Below, one piece after another: positions 56,604-64,000 of a DNA stretch of 64,000 bases (within the stretch, counting starts at the first letter, position 1; every line of letters starts with the position of its first letter). The translations under genes and the position numbers were made by a program. The notes below the pieces were generated by a model. That model was not told the origin of the DNA, did no database searches, and saw only the letters and a list, made by a program, of their open reading frames with translations. This DNA is from Turicimonas muris (lineage in GTDB: Bacteria; Pseudomonadota; Gammaproteobacteria; Burkholderiales; Burkholderiaceae_F), in NCBI RefSeq assembly GCF_002221595.1, contig NZ_NHMP01000008.1:1-64000 (forward strand), written 5' to 3'.

Positions 56604-58022
56604 ATGCCTACACGATTCGACCTCCTTATAAAAGATGTCCAAGCAGTTGACTCTTTGAACAAGTTCAACGTTCAGTCTGACATCGGCATCAAAGGCAGCA
56701 AAATCACCGCCGTTGCACAAGGACTAAATAAAGAAGAAGCCAGTACTGTTATAGAGGGGAACTTCCTTACAGCTATCCCAGGTCTTATCGATACCCATGT
56801 TCATTTAGGCATCAGTTCCTGCGGCTTCAATATGCTGACTCGAGCCGGTGTAACAACTGCCCTGGACATGAGCGGGACCTCTCAAGATATAGCAAAAACA
56901 GCGCTTAAATTTGGAACAGGAATCACATACGGCACACTGGAAGCCATCATTCCCGGAACAAATATTGCCAACAACGACCCTTCTACGGAAGAGATCCGAC
57001 AGTTCGTTGAAAACGCCCTTAGCAACGGCAGCTACGGTGTCAAGATACTCGGCGGTCATTTCCCCCTGACTCCGGCAGCTTCAAAACGGATGGTGCGTTT
57101 TTGCCAAGACAACGGTATCTATATCGCATGGCATGCCGGCTCCACGGAAAATGGCTCCGACATGAAAGGTATGCGCGAAGCTGTAACAGCTGCTGCAGGC
57201 GGCTTCCTTCACCTTCCTCATATTAATGCTTACTGCAGAGGCTCATTTGCCAGCCCTCCCAGTGAAACGATGGAAGCTTTAGAACTCCTGCAAGAAAACC
57301 CGGCAATCATCAGCGAGAGTTATCTTTCTCCAAGAAACGGAGCCAATCTGATTTGTGATGAAAATGGAATTCCGAAGTCCAAGATTGTGCTGAATTGTCT
57401 GAGAAAGAATAATTTTTCAGAAGACAGAGAAGGCGTACGCGCCGCAATCCGCAAAGGTTTTCTTGCCGTCATGAAGGACATCAATCACGAAACCTGTTTG
57501 ATCGAAGGGCAAGAAGGCGTTGAATTCTTTGATGAACAAGATTCCAAAGTCTCAGGAAGCTTCGACAACATCAATCCTCTGTCATCTCGCCTACTGGCTG
57601 CCGCTGGGAGAAGATATCCCGCTAATGAATTCACCGTAGATGCATTAGCAACTGACGGCGGGTGCATTCCTCGTAACGTCACACTCAAAACCGGCATTGA
57701 ATTTGTTCGCATGGGTGTATTCACGATGCAGGAATTCGTTCATAAAGCCTGCTTAATGCCGGCACGTATGCTGAATCTTGAAAACAAAGGTCACCTGTCG
57801 ATTGGTGCAGATGCGGATATTACGATTTTCAATCCTCAGACCGGTAAAGCAGAATTTGTTATCGTTCAAGGCCGGACTCTTTTAAGTCGAGGAATCCTGC
57901 ATTCAGGAACGCCGACTGCTTTCTGCACCGATAAAGGTCTTTCTTTTTATGAACGGAAAAACCTTCCGGTTTTTTCAGTTACACCAAACCTAACAAGACT
58001 CAATAGAAGCTTAAATCCTTAG
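56604..58022 (+). CDS. Amidohydrolase-superfamily enzyme (dihydroorotase/hydantoinase-like)
   Basis: Cytosolic metal-dependent hydrolase, 472 residues. All five ligands of the binuclear subtype are visible: H65 and H67 (DTHVHLG), K147 (GVKILGG, likely carboxylated), H177 (WHAGS), H203 or H206 (HLPHIN) and D351 (ATDGG). The fold runs from a beta-sandwich (LLIKDVQAVDS) to the GADADITIFNP end typical of the superfamily. Substrate is probably a cyclic amide, imide or N-acyl compound, but the branch is not recognisable. AGGGGAAA precedes the ATG; 21 nt behind the carrier gene. Confidence 0.85.
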   Translation: MPTRFDLLIKDVQAVDSLNKFNVQSDIGIKGSKITAVAQGLNKEEASTVIEGNFLTAIPGLIDTHVHLGISSCGFNMLTRAGVTTALDMSGTSQDIAKTALKFGTGITYGTLEAIIPGTNIANNDPSTEEIRQFVENALSNGSYGVKILGGHFPLTPAASKRMVRFCQDNGIYIAWHAGSTENGSDMKGMREAVTAAAGGFLHLPHINAYCRGSFASPPSETMEALELLQENPAIISESYLSPRNGANLICDENGIPKSKIVLNCLRKNNFSEDREGVRAAIRKGFLAVMKDINHETCLIEGQEGVEFFDEQDSKVSGSFDNINPLSSRLLAAAGRRYPANEFTVDALATDGGCIPRNVTLKTGIEFVRMGVFTMQEFVHKACLMPARMLNLENKGHLSIGADADITIFNPQTGKAEFVIVQGRTLLSRGILHSGTPTAFCTDKGLSFYERKNLPVFSVTPNLTRLNRSLNP

Positions 58023-58072
58023 TCGTCATCTAACTCCAGCCAACCCTTTTACCTCTTTTCAAGGAAAATAAA

Positions 58073-59272
58073 ATGAAAAAACTTCTAGTTATCTCCGTCG
58101 CCATTGCTGCTGCATCTCTTGCACACGCTGAATCCAAGGTAGAACTATTCGGTTTCTTAGATCAAGGCGTGACTGTTTTACATGAGAATGCAAACTTAGG
58201 AATGGCCGGCCCAGTCGGACAACGTGCACCTAATATTTTGAATGCAGACGGTAAAGTCGCTCGAAACGGCGCTTCAACTCGATACATGGAAGGCACAGGC
58301 AATGTGTCAACATGGGGCCTCAAGATCCGCGAAGATTTAACTCCGGATGTTGCTGTAATAGCCCATCTTGAACAAGGCTTCCTTGCGGACGACGGTGCAG
58401 AATATATTTCCGGTAAAGCCTTTGAGAGAGAATCCTCCTTAGGCATCTCCTCTAAAACTTACGGAACCTTAAAAATGGGCCGTATGCCTGCCATGCTTAC
58501 CGGCTCCGGAACTACCGGCCTTTTTAACTCTCGGGTCAATCCTTTCGGCGCAGGTTGGGGGAACATGACAGGCGGATGGAAGTTCGTCGGCACGCTTGCG
58601 TCAGCTCGTCATGACAATATGGTCAACTACCGTTCTCCGTCCTTCGGAGGATTCGAAATCCATTATCAGTACGCTAACGGAGCCTCCAGCGAAACTGAAG
58701 GAACCTCGAAAACCAACCGCTATATGGCTTTAGGTTTCACCTACACGCAGCCTAAGTATTTTGTTGCATTAGCCGGAGACTGGCTCAACGTTCAAAGCGC
58801 AGCCCTTAAAGAAGGCAACTGGAAACTGAAAGATGCCTACAAAGTTCTCTTAGGCGGTCACTATAAATTTGACAGCTTCAAGCTTTTCGGTACCGCTCAA
58901 TATATGAAAAATATTGCTTACATCGGCGGCTACTCAACTAAAGAATTTGCACCGATTTTGGCTGAACAGAGCAATAAAGGTAAAGTCGGTACAAATAATG
59001 GTTTCAAAGCATGGGCTTTCTCCACTGGTACGGAATTTAAACTCGGTGCCGGACAAGTTAAGGTATCCGTCGGCTACTCCTTCGGTGAGAACCAAAATAC
59101 TACAACGAATAACAAGTTCAACAGAATCAACGGCGGATTAGGATACGTATATCCTCTTTCCAAGAGAACAAGCATTTATGCCATCACCGGAGCATTTTGG
59201 CAGCATGCTGACTGGCAAACAAAGAATATTCACTCCAGAGAATTCATTGCCGGTTTGATGCACCGTTTCTAA
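58073..59272 (+). CDS. Trimeric porin, Burkholderiales type
   Basis: Outer-membrane porin of 399 residues with a signal peptide (MKKLLVISVAIAAASLAHA) and repeated amphipathic beta strands ending in HRF with a C-terminal phenylalanine. GFLDQGVTVLHENA, SSLGISSKTYGTLKMGRMP are Burkholderia-type (Porin_4) landmarks. Its position inside the operon suggests a substrate-specific or co-induced entry channel. AAGGA precedes the ATG. Confidence 0.92.
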   Translation: MKKLLVISVAIAAASLAHAESKVELFGFLDQGVTVLHENANLGMAGPVGQRAPNILNADGKVARNGASTRYMEGTGNVSTWGLKIREDLTPDVAVIAHLEQGFLADDGAEYISGKAFERESSLGISSKTYGTLKMGRMPAMLTGSGTTGLFNSRVNPFGAGWGNMTGGWKFVGTLASARHDNMVNYRSPSFGGFEIHYQYANGASSETEGTSKTNRYMALGFTYTQPKYFVALAGDWLNVQSAALKEGNWKLKDAYKVLLGGHYKFDSFKLFGTAQYMKNIAYIGGYSTKEFAPILAEQSNKGKVGTNNGFKAWAFSTGTEFKLGAGQVKVSVGYSFGENQNTTTNNKFNRINGGLGYVYPLSKRTSIYAITGAFWQHADWQTKNIHSREFIAGLMHRF

Positions 59273-59335
59273 ACTTTTTTCAGAATAATTAGTTTTTTCA
59301 TCGGGGCCTAAGGGCCCCCGCGAGGTCAAGAACAA

Positions 59336-60811
59336 ATGCTTGGATTTCAAATGACTCGGCCACAAGACAACTTAGAGGCCAAAGACTCCCGAGTTAAAGT
59401 CGGAACCACCGCAGACTGGCTCTATCGAATCAATCAGGCTTCCGTGGTGAGCAACCTCGAAGAAGGTCTTCTCAGCCCTGAATTAGCGCAAGCTCTGGCA
59501 ACAGCTCTCTTTTCCATGCAGAAAGATGAGCATGAGGGTAAGATTGCCCCGGCCCAAACCTATATTGCCTTTGAACCGGAAATGCTCAATCGGGCCGGCA
59601 TGAACGCATCGGTTATTCATATCGGCCGATCCAGTCAAGATATTCTTGCCACGGTAAATGCAGGTCTGAACAAAGAAAGGATCATCAAAATATTGGATGG
59701 CATCCACCTTGTAGTTTCTGCTCTTTACGATCTTGCTAAAAGAGAAGAAGATACCGTAGTTCCTGCTTACACAAACGGCGTCCAGGCCCTGCCAAACCGC
59801 TATGCACATTACATTCTCGCCTTCTGCAGTGCCTTCTTGCGTGAGGCAGAAAGACTGGAGCAGTGTCTCTCTCGGTACAACATATGTCCTATGGGATCAG
59901 GGGTCCTGAACGGTTCAGGCTGGCCTTTGAACCGAGACCGCATGGCTGAACTCTTAGGATTTGACTCTCCCGCTGTCAACGCATTCGATGCCGGACAGAT
60001 TGCAGGAAACACGCTGCCTTTGGAATTGTCTCAATGCACCGCTTCATTGATGGCACTCGTCAACTCTTTCCTAGCGGATTTTTCCGTTCAATACAGTCAA
60101 GCTTCGCCGTGGGTACTGCTTTGCTTAAACGGCAGCACATATATCTCCAGCGCAATGCCGCAGAAACGCAATCCGGGCTACGTCAACGATTGCCGTCGTG
60201 ACGCCGCAGTTGTTACAGCGCAGACTCAAAGCTGGCTCTTGAGAGCACAGAATCTTTCAACCGGAATGCCGGATATGCGCGACGATTTACTAATTGCAGA
60301 GCTATGCAGAGACGCATTCCAAGTCCTGCGAACTTTTTCCACTATAGTTTCCGGGATCCGAATCAACAAAGAAAGAGCTCTGAACGAAATAAATTCGGAC
60401 TGGTCCTGTACTCAAGAGATTGCCGATCAACTCACTAAAAACGGAATGGACTTCAGAACCAGCCATGGTTTTGCAAGCTTCTTTGTTACTTTTGCCAAGA
60501 AAGAAGGACTGACTCCTCTTAACGTAAATTTTGAACAGGTTTTAGAGCAATGGGAAGCCTTCTTTGAGCAAAAGAATCTTAGCCTGAGACCTTTCCCTTT
60601 GACAGAATCAGCCTTCTTTTCAGCTATAGATCCCACTCAAATAGTAGAATCTCGCAGAACCTTGGGCGGCCCTCAAAAGTCTGAAATTCAACGTATGCTA
60701 AATAATACGCAGGGACTTATACAAAAACTTGACGAACTCATTGAAGGTTTCTTAACCAGTCAGGCTCAGACCTGGAGAGAACTAAACAATCGTATGGAAG
60801 ATCTCTGCTAA
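59336..60811 (+). CDS. Argininosuccinate lyase-family protein with altered active site
   Basis: Member of the fumarase/aspartase/argininosuccinase superfamily, 491 residues. The signature ISSAMPQKRNP (270-280) keeps the catalytic serine loop, and GRSSQD (97-102), MGSGVLNGSGWPLNRDR (186-202) align with argininosuccinate lyase. The conserved T-H of GYTHLQRAQP reads T146-N147 (AYTNGVQALP), so the active-site histidine is lost, and two nearby glutamines are changed. It is therefore probably not ArgH; it should release fumarate or an analogue from another N-substituted succinate. No arginine gene is adjacent. ATG at 59336 (or 59351). Confidence 0.85.
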   Translation: MLGFQMTRPQDNLEAKDSRVKVGTTADWLYRINQASVVSNLEEGLLSPELAQALATALFSMQKDEHEGKIAPAQTYIAFEPEMLNRAGMNASVIHIGRSSQDILATVNAGLNKERIIKILDGIHLVVSALYDLAKREEDTVVPAYTNGVQALPNRYAHYILAFCSAFLREAERLEQCLSRYNICPMGSGVLNGSGWPLNRDRMAELLGFDSPAVNAFDAGQIAGNTLPLELSQCTASLMALVNSFLADFSVQYSQASPWVLLCLNGSTYISSAMPQKRNPGYVNDCRRDAAVVTAQTQSWLLRAQNLSTGMPDMRDDLLIAELCRDAFQVLRTFSTIVSGIRINKERALNEINSDWSCTQEIADQLTKNGMDFRTSHGFASFFVTFAKKEGLTPLNVNFEQVLEQWEAFFEQKNLSLRPFPLTESAFFSAIDPTQIVESRRTLGGPQKSEIQRMLNNTQGLIQKLDELIEGFLTSQAQTWRELNNRMEDLC

Positions 60812-60825
60812 GAAGGAAGAATAAA

Positions 60826-62052
60826 ATGAAAAACTTCACTCATAAACGTTGGACTTTATTGGCCATCGCCTGTTTGATTAATCTTTGCACCGGCTCGGTT
60901 TATGCGTGGAGCGTCTTTGCCGGCCCGAAAGCTCAGCAACTTTCAGAGTTGACTGGCTCTCTCATAACCGCCGGAGATCTGGCAATAGCCTTTAGCGTTT
61001 GCAACGGTCTTGCGCCAATCCCGATGATATTGGGCGGTTATTTTGTGGATCGTCTGGGACCAAAAGCCGTGATTGTTGTAGGAGGTCTTTTCATCGGAGC
61101 CGGGATGTTTTTTTCCGGAGCATCCGGGACTTTCCTTTCCTTCCTTATTTCATATGGATTAATTTTTGGTTTGGGACTTGGCTTCACTTATGGCGCTGCC
61201 GTTAACAACACCATTAAATTCTTTCCGGACCATCGCGGTCTTGCGGGCGGTTTAACTACCGGCTTCTACGGTCTATGTTCCGTGATTGTGCCGCCTATCG
61301 GCCAGTACCTTATCGCTACAAACGGAATTTCGTTTGCATTTGAATCTCTGGGAATTGTTTTCGGGACAGTAATTGTCTTAGGCGGATTATTGAGCATTAA
61401 ATGTCCGCCCGACTTCGTTCCGCAAGGTTGGACAAAACCAACCAACAACTTCGCATCCTTAGACGTAGATACTCTCTCCATGCTCAAAAGGCCTAGGTTT
61501 TGGCTGATGTTTGCATTCCTTCTTTGTTGCGGCGTCAGCGGAATGATGATTCTTTCTCATGCCGCAGTAATTGCCCGCACTCAAATCGGCTATTCCGCAG
61601 CTGCAGCCGCCGGTGCTGTTGCTTTCATCGCTTTGGTCAATACATTTGCCCGACTTGTCACAGGCGTACTTTCCGATAAATTCGGTCAGCTGCCAACCTT
61701 AATTGGGGCTGCCATCGGGGCAGCAGCCGGTTTATCGTTGTTAGTCTTTGCAGATGCAGACCATCTATTCCTCTTCTACGCCGCTTTCGCCTGCATTGGG
61801 TTTGCGTTCGGTTCTCTCATGGGAATATATCCGGGATTTACCGCCGCAGTTTTTGGAACAAAACACAACAGCACTAACTACGGCTTAATGTTCTACGGCT
61901 TTTCACTCGCCGGCATTATTGGCCCGTGGCTAATAAAAGTGCTCGCCATTGACGGGTCTTATTCCTATGTCTACCTATGCGGCTGTGCACTAACTTGTTT
62001 AGGAGTCTTTATAGGATTTGTTCTGTTGAAAATTAATAAAGAGAAAGTTTGA
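60826..62052 (+). CDS. OFA-type MFS transporter
   Basis: Twelve-helix major facilitator of 408 residues in the oxalate/formate antiporter family (WTLLAIACLINLCTGSVYAWSVFAGP N-terminal signature, GGYFVDRLGPKA after TM2). The family carries small carboxylates and related anions, often by exchange. AAGGA precedes the ATG, 14 nt behind the lyase gene; last gene of the operon. It may import the substrate or export an end product. Confidence 0.9.
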   Translation: MKNFTHKRWTLLAIACLINLCTGSVYAWSVFAGPKAQQLSELTGSLITAGDLAIAFSVCNGLAPIPMILGGYFVDRLGPKAVIVVGGLFIGAGMFFSGASGTFLSFLISYGLIFGLGLGFTYGAAVNNTIKFFPDHRGLAGGLTTGFYGLCSVIVPPIGQYLIATNGISFAFESLGIVFGTVIVLGGLLSIKCPPDFVPQGWTKPTNNFASLDVDTLSMLKRPRFWLMFAFLLCCGVSGMMILSHAAVIARTQIGYSAAAAAGAVAFIALVNTFARLVTGVLSDKFGQLPTLIGAAIGAAAGLSLLVFADADHLFLFYAAFACIGFAFGSLMGIYPGFTAAVFGTKHNSTNYGLMFYGFSLAGIIGPWLIKVLAIDGSYSYVYLCGCALTCLGVFIGFVLLKINKEKV

Positions 62053-62088
62053 TTGCGGTGGTAAGCAAACAGCGTTAAGTGGTAATTG

Positions 62089-62114
62089 GGAGGAGGCAAA
62101 TTCCTCCTTCTTTT
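62089..62114 (+). terminator. Terminator of the catabolic operon
   Basis: AGGAGG (62091-62096) pairs with CCTCCT (62103-62108), followed by TCTTTTC. It lies 37 nt behind the transporter stop. Confidence 0.7.
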
Positions 62115-62160
62115 CTATCTGCTCTTTATCGAGAGGCAGCTCGTTTTTGCCTGACCGAAA

Positions 62161-62784
62161 TCAAACGGAAAACACCAAACTGACGGCTAATCCCATGAAA
62201 ATCACTGCACCTGTACGATTAATAATCTGTTGTACACGCGCAGACGAAATCTTTTCTCTGACGAATTCCGCAAAACACGCAATTGCACCGAACACAATTA
62301 CCGTGGCAACGATAAAAGTTAATCCCATCATCAAAATCTGAACCTCGGTGTTCTCTCCGGGGAGCAAAAATTGGGGGAAGAAGGCCAAGAAAAAGATGAT
62401 GACCTTGGGATTAGTCAGGTTCATGATGAAACCGCGGGACCACCATTTACTGAAAGACATCGCCTCTTTAACTTCGCCTTTTTCTTCGGCCATTGGAGTC
62501 GACGGAGCTTTCCAAGCCATGACAGCCAAATAGGCCAAATAAAGAGCTCCTGTTGCCTTTAAACAGAAGAAAGCGGTCTCAGAAGCACGAATAAGAGCCG
62601 AGACTCCCACAGCCACTAACAAAGTATGAACCAGGAGTCCGGTACATAATCCCGAAACAATCTTCAGCCCTGCGGATCTGCCGTAAATGACCGACTGCAT
62701 CAAGACAAAAATATTGTCCGGCCCCGGAGCAAGACTTAATATGAAACTTGCTCCGGCAAAACTCAGCCAAGTTTGGAAATCCAT
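62161..62784 (-). CDS. LysE/RhtB-family amino acid exporter
   Basis: Inner-membrane exporter of 207 residues with six hydrophobic segments. SLAPGPDNIFVLMQSV is the family signature; ITNPKV-type loop appears as NLTNPKVIIFFLAFFPQF. Substrate unknown (homoserine, threonine, lysine and others occur in the family). It starts 6 nt behind purL and is probably cotranscribed with it. Confidence 0.9.
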   Translation of the reverse strand: MDFQTWLSFAGASFILSLAPGPDNIFVLMQSVIYGRSAGLKIVSGLCTGLLVHTLLVAVGVSALIRASETAFFCLKATGALYLAYLAVMAWKAPSTPMAEEKGEVKEAMSFSKWWSRGFIMNLTNPKVIIFFLAFFPQFLLPGENTEVQILMMGLTFIVATVIVFGAIACFAEFVREKISSARVQQIINRTGAVIFMGLAVSLVFSV

Positions 62785-62790
62785 TTAGGA

Positions 62791-64000
62791 CTAGCCTAAC
62801 CAAACCCTTGCGTTTTGGAAGATGCGTGCCCATGGAGAGACATCACGCAGAAGCGGAGATCTCCAAGACAGCTGAACAGATCGCCAGCTTCTTTCCGGAT
62901 GAGGCATGATGATTGTCGCACGGCCGTCCGTAGTTGTGAAAGAAGTCCTTCCAAGTCTTGAACCGTTTGGATTCAGCGGATAAATCTCGGTTGGATTTTG
63001 TGTTTCGTCCACATAGCAGGCTACCGGAATTGCAAGTTCTTCATCTGCTGGATTTGCCCAGAATGCTCGACCTTCCCCATGTGCATTAACCACAGGGAGA
63101 ACTGCACCGGCCATTCCGGTAAAGAGAATAGACGGGGACGGCAAAATCTTGACGTTGACTAAACGAGCTTCAAACTGTTCAGAAAGGTTTCTCTCGAAAG
63201 ACGGCCAGTGTTGTGCACCCGGAATCAAAGATTTCAATTGAGAAATCATCTGGCAGCCGTTGCAGACGCCCAAGGTAAAGGTATTGCCGTTTTCAAAGAA
63301 CTTCACAAACTGCTCTTTAAGACGTTCGTTGAACAGAATTGTCTTAGCCCAACCGCCGCCGGCGCCTAAAACGTCACCGTAGGAGAATCCGCCGCAAGCT
63401 GCCAAACCATTAAATGACAGCAAATCAGTTCTGCCTTCCAAGAGGTCTGTCATGTGAACGTCAACGGCGTCAAAGCCGGCTTGCATAAAGGCGCTGGCCA
63501 TTTCATTCTGACTGTTGACGCCCTGCTCTCTCAAAATTGCAACCCTCGGTCTTTCTCCGGAATTAATAAACGGAGCGGCAATGTTTTCTTCGGGATCGAA
63601 ACCTGTGGCCAAAACCAGTCCGCATTTCTTAGAGTCAATCAATGCGTATTCGCTGTCTGCACAAGCAGGATTGTCTCTTTGGCGAGCGACTTGCCAAGAG
63701 ACTTCACTCCACAGTTTTTCTAAGGAGCTGCGTCCTTCTGAGAATACGCAGTCGCCTCTCAAATAGATGGAGAATTCTTCTTCACGAAGAATATTGCCGA
63801 GATAAACCAGGCAGTGGCCAAGTCCTGCATTGTCAAAAGCGCTCTTAACTTCATGAGCACGGCCTCTGGAAACTTGAATGACGGCACCGAGTTCTTCATT
63901 GAAGAGGGCTTCATTTAAGTTCCTGCCGTTAGCAATCAACCCGTCAGCTACAAGTTCTACACCCATACGGCTGGCGAACATCATTTCACAGAGAGTAGCA
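62791..64000 (-). CDS. purL: Phosphoribosylformylglycinamidine synthase, C-terminal part
   Basis: Partial: the frame stays open to the window edge (ATLCE precedes the first visible methionine, as in PurL), so the true start is outside. The visible about 400 residues include the end of the second AIRS-like domain and the glutaminase domain with LREQGVNSQ, GGFSYGDVLGAGGGWA, the nucleophile cysteine in GVCNGCQMIS and the histidine in MPHPER. This is the large single-chain PurL of Gram-negative bacteria, converting FGAR to FGAM in purine synthesis. Confidence 0.96.
   Translation of the reverse strand, partial: ATLCEMMFASRMGVELVADGLIANGRNLNEALFNEELGAVIQVSRGRAHEVKSAFDNAGLGHCLVYLGNILREEEFSIYLRGDCVFSEGRSSLEKLWSEVSWQVARQRDNPACADSEYALIDSKKCGLVLATGFDPEENIAAPFINSGERPRVAILREQGVNSQNEMASAFMQAGFDAVDVHMTDLLEGRTDLLSFNGLAACGGFSYGDVLGAGGGWAKTILFNERLKEQFVKFFENGNTFTLGVCNGCQMISQLKSLIPGAQHWPSFERNLSEQFEARLVNVKILPSPSILFTGMAGAVLPVVNAHGEGRAFWANPADEELAIPVACYVDETQNPTEIYPLNPNGSRLGRTSFTTTDGRATIIMPHPERSWRSVQLSWRSPLLRDVSPWARIFQNARVWLG

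Noticed and set aside
59336-60811. Annotation as argH
   Set aside because: The conserved active-site histidine is asparagine and there is no arginine biosynthesis context.
1-64000. CRISPR arrays, prophage, rRNA, insertion sequence transposases
   Set aside because: No regularly spaced repeats, phage structural genes, rRNA or transposase genes were seen; the only mobile element is the partial intron at the left edge.

Overview
The window is a chromosomal segment of a Gram-negative, outer-membrane-bearing betaproteobacterium. Moderate GC, a Burkholderiales-type trimeric porin, separate HldA and HldC proteins, the dusB/purH neighbourhood and a periplasmic flavoprotein reductase with its own lyase all fit a gut Sutterellaceae member (Sutterella/Parasutterella-like). 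That placement is inferred from gene content; no rRNA is present to test it. Gene density is high and most genes are conserved housekeeping genes.

Layout. 1-121: the 5' end of a class C group II intron on the minus strand, sitting directly behind the mrp terminator. 159-8821: mrp, metG, a SulP anion transporter, NAD-malic enzyme and a ClC chloride/proton antiporter. 8941-11418: tolB-pal-cpoB. 11596-15863 (minus): amgK-murU (muramic acid recycling), dusB and purH, with no fis gene between the last two. 15944-20545 (plus): lptD-surA-rsmA. 20658-25425 (minus): glyQ-glyS-plsC and a YgjP-like metalloprotein. 25555-27678: an amidase and a TlpA-type thioredoxin, which look like insertions. 27656-33792 (minus): miaB-phoH-ybeY-corC-lnt preceded by its neighbour apaH.

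33956-38351 is the most striking locus. A TetR regulator, a secreted FMN/FAD reductase with urocanate-reductase-type active-site residues, and a divergent secreted member of the histidine ammonia-lyase family that lacks the Ala-Ser-Gly triad needed to form the MIO cofactor. Two similar palindromes overlap the two divergent promoters. The best reading is a periplasmic lyase acting on a substrate with a good leaving group (ergothioneine is the leading candidate, releasing trimethylamine) that feeds a (thio)urocanate to a respiratory reductase.

38560-50815: a CAT-anticodon tRNA, thiD, waaC-waaA, pgi, phosphomannomutase, the hldA-hldD-gmhB-hldC ADP-heptose cluster, galU, a second acyltransferase, ruvX and algH. 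This block supplies LPS inner core and sugar nucleotides. 51083-53867: two tandem DUF2721 membrane proteins, an HdeD-like membrane protein whose ribosome-binding site lies inside a long hairpin, and an unrecognised protein.

54107-62052 is a second accessory locus: a LysR regulator divergent from a five-gene operon (DcuC-like carrier, cyclic-amidohydrolase-family enzyme, porin, argininosuccinate-lyase-family enzyme with a changed active-site residue, OFA-type MFS transporter). It looks like an uptake and breakdown route that yields fumarate from an unknown N-substituted dicarboxylate. The window ends with a LysE-type exporter and the C-terminal part of purL.
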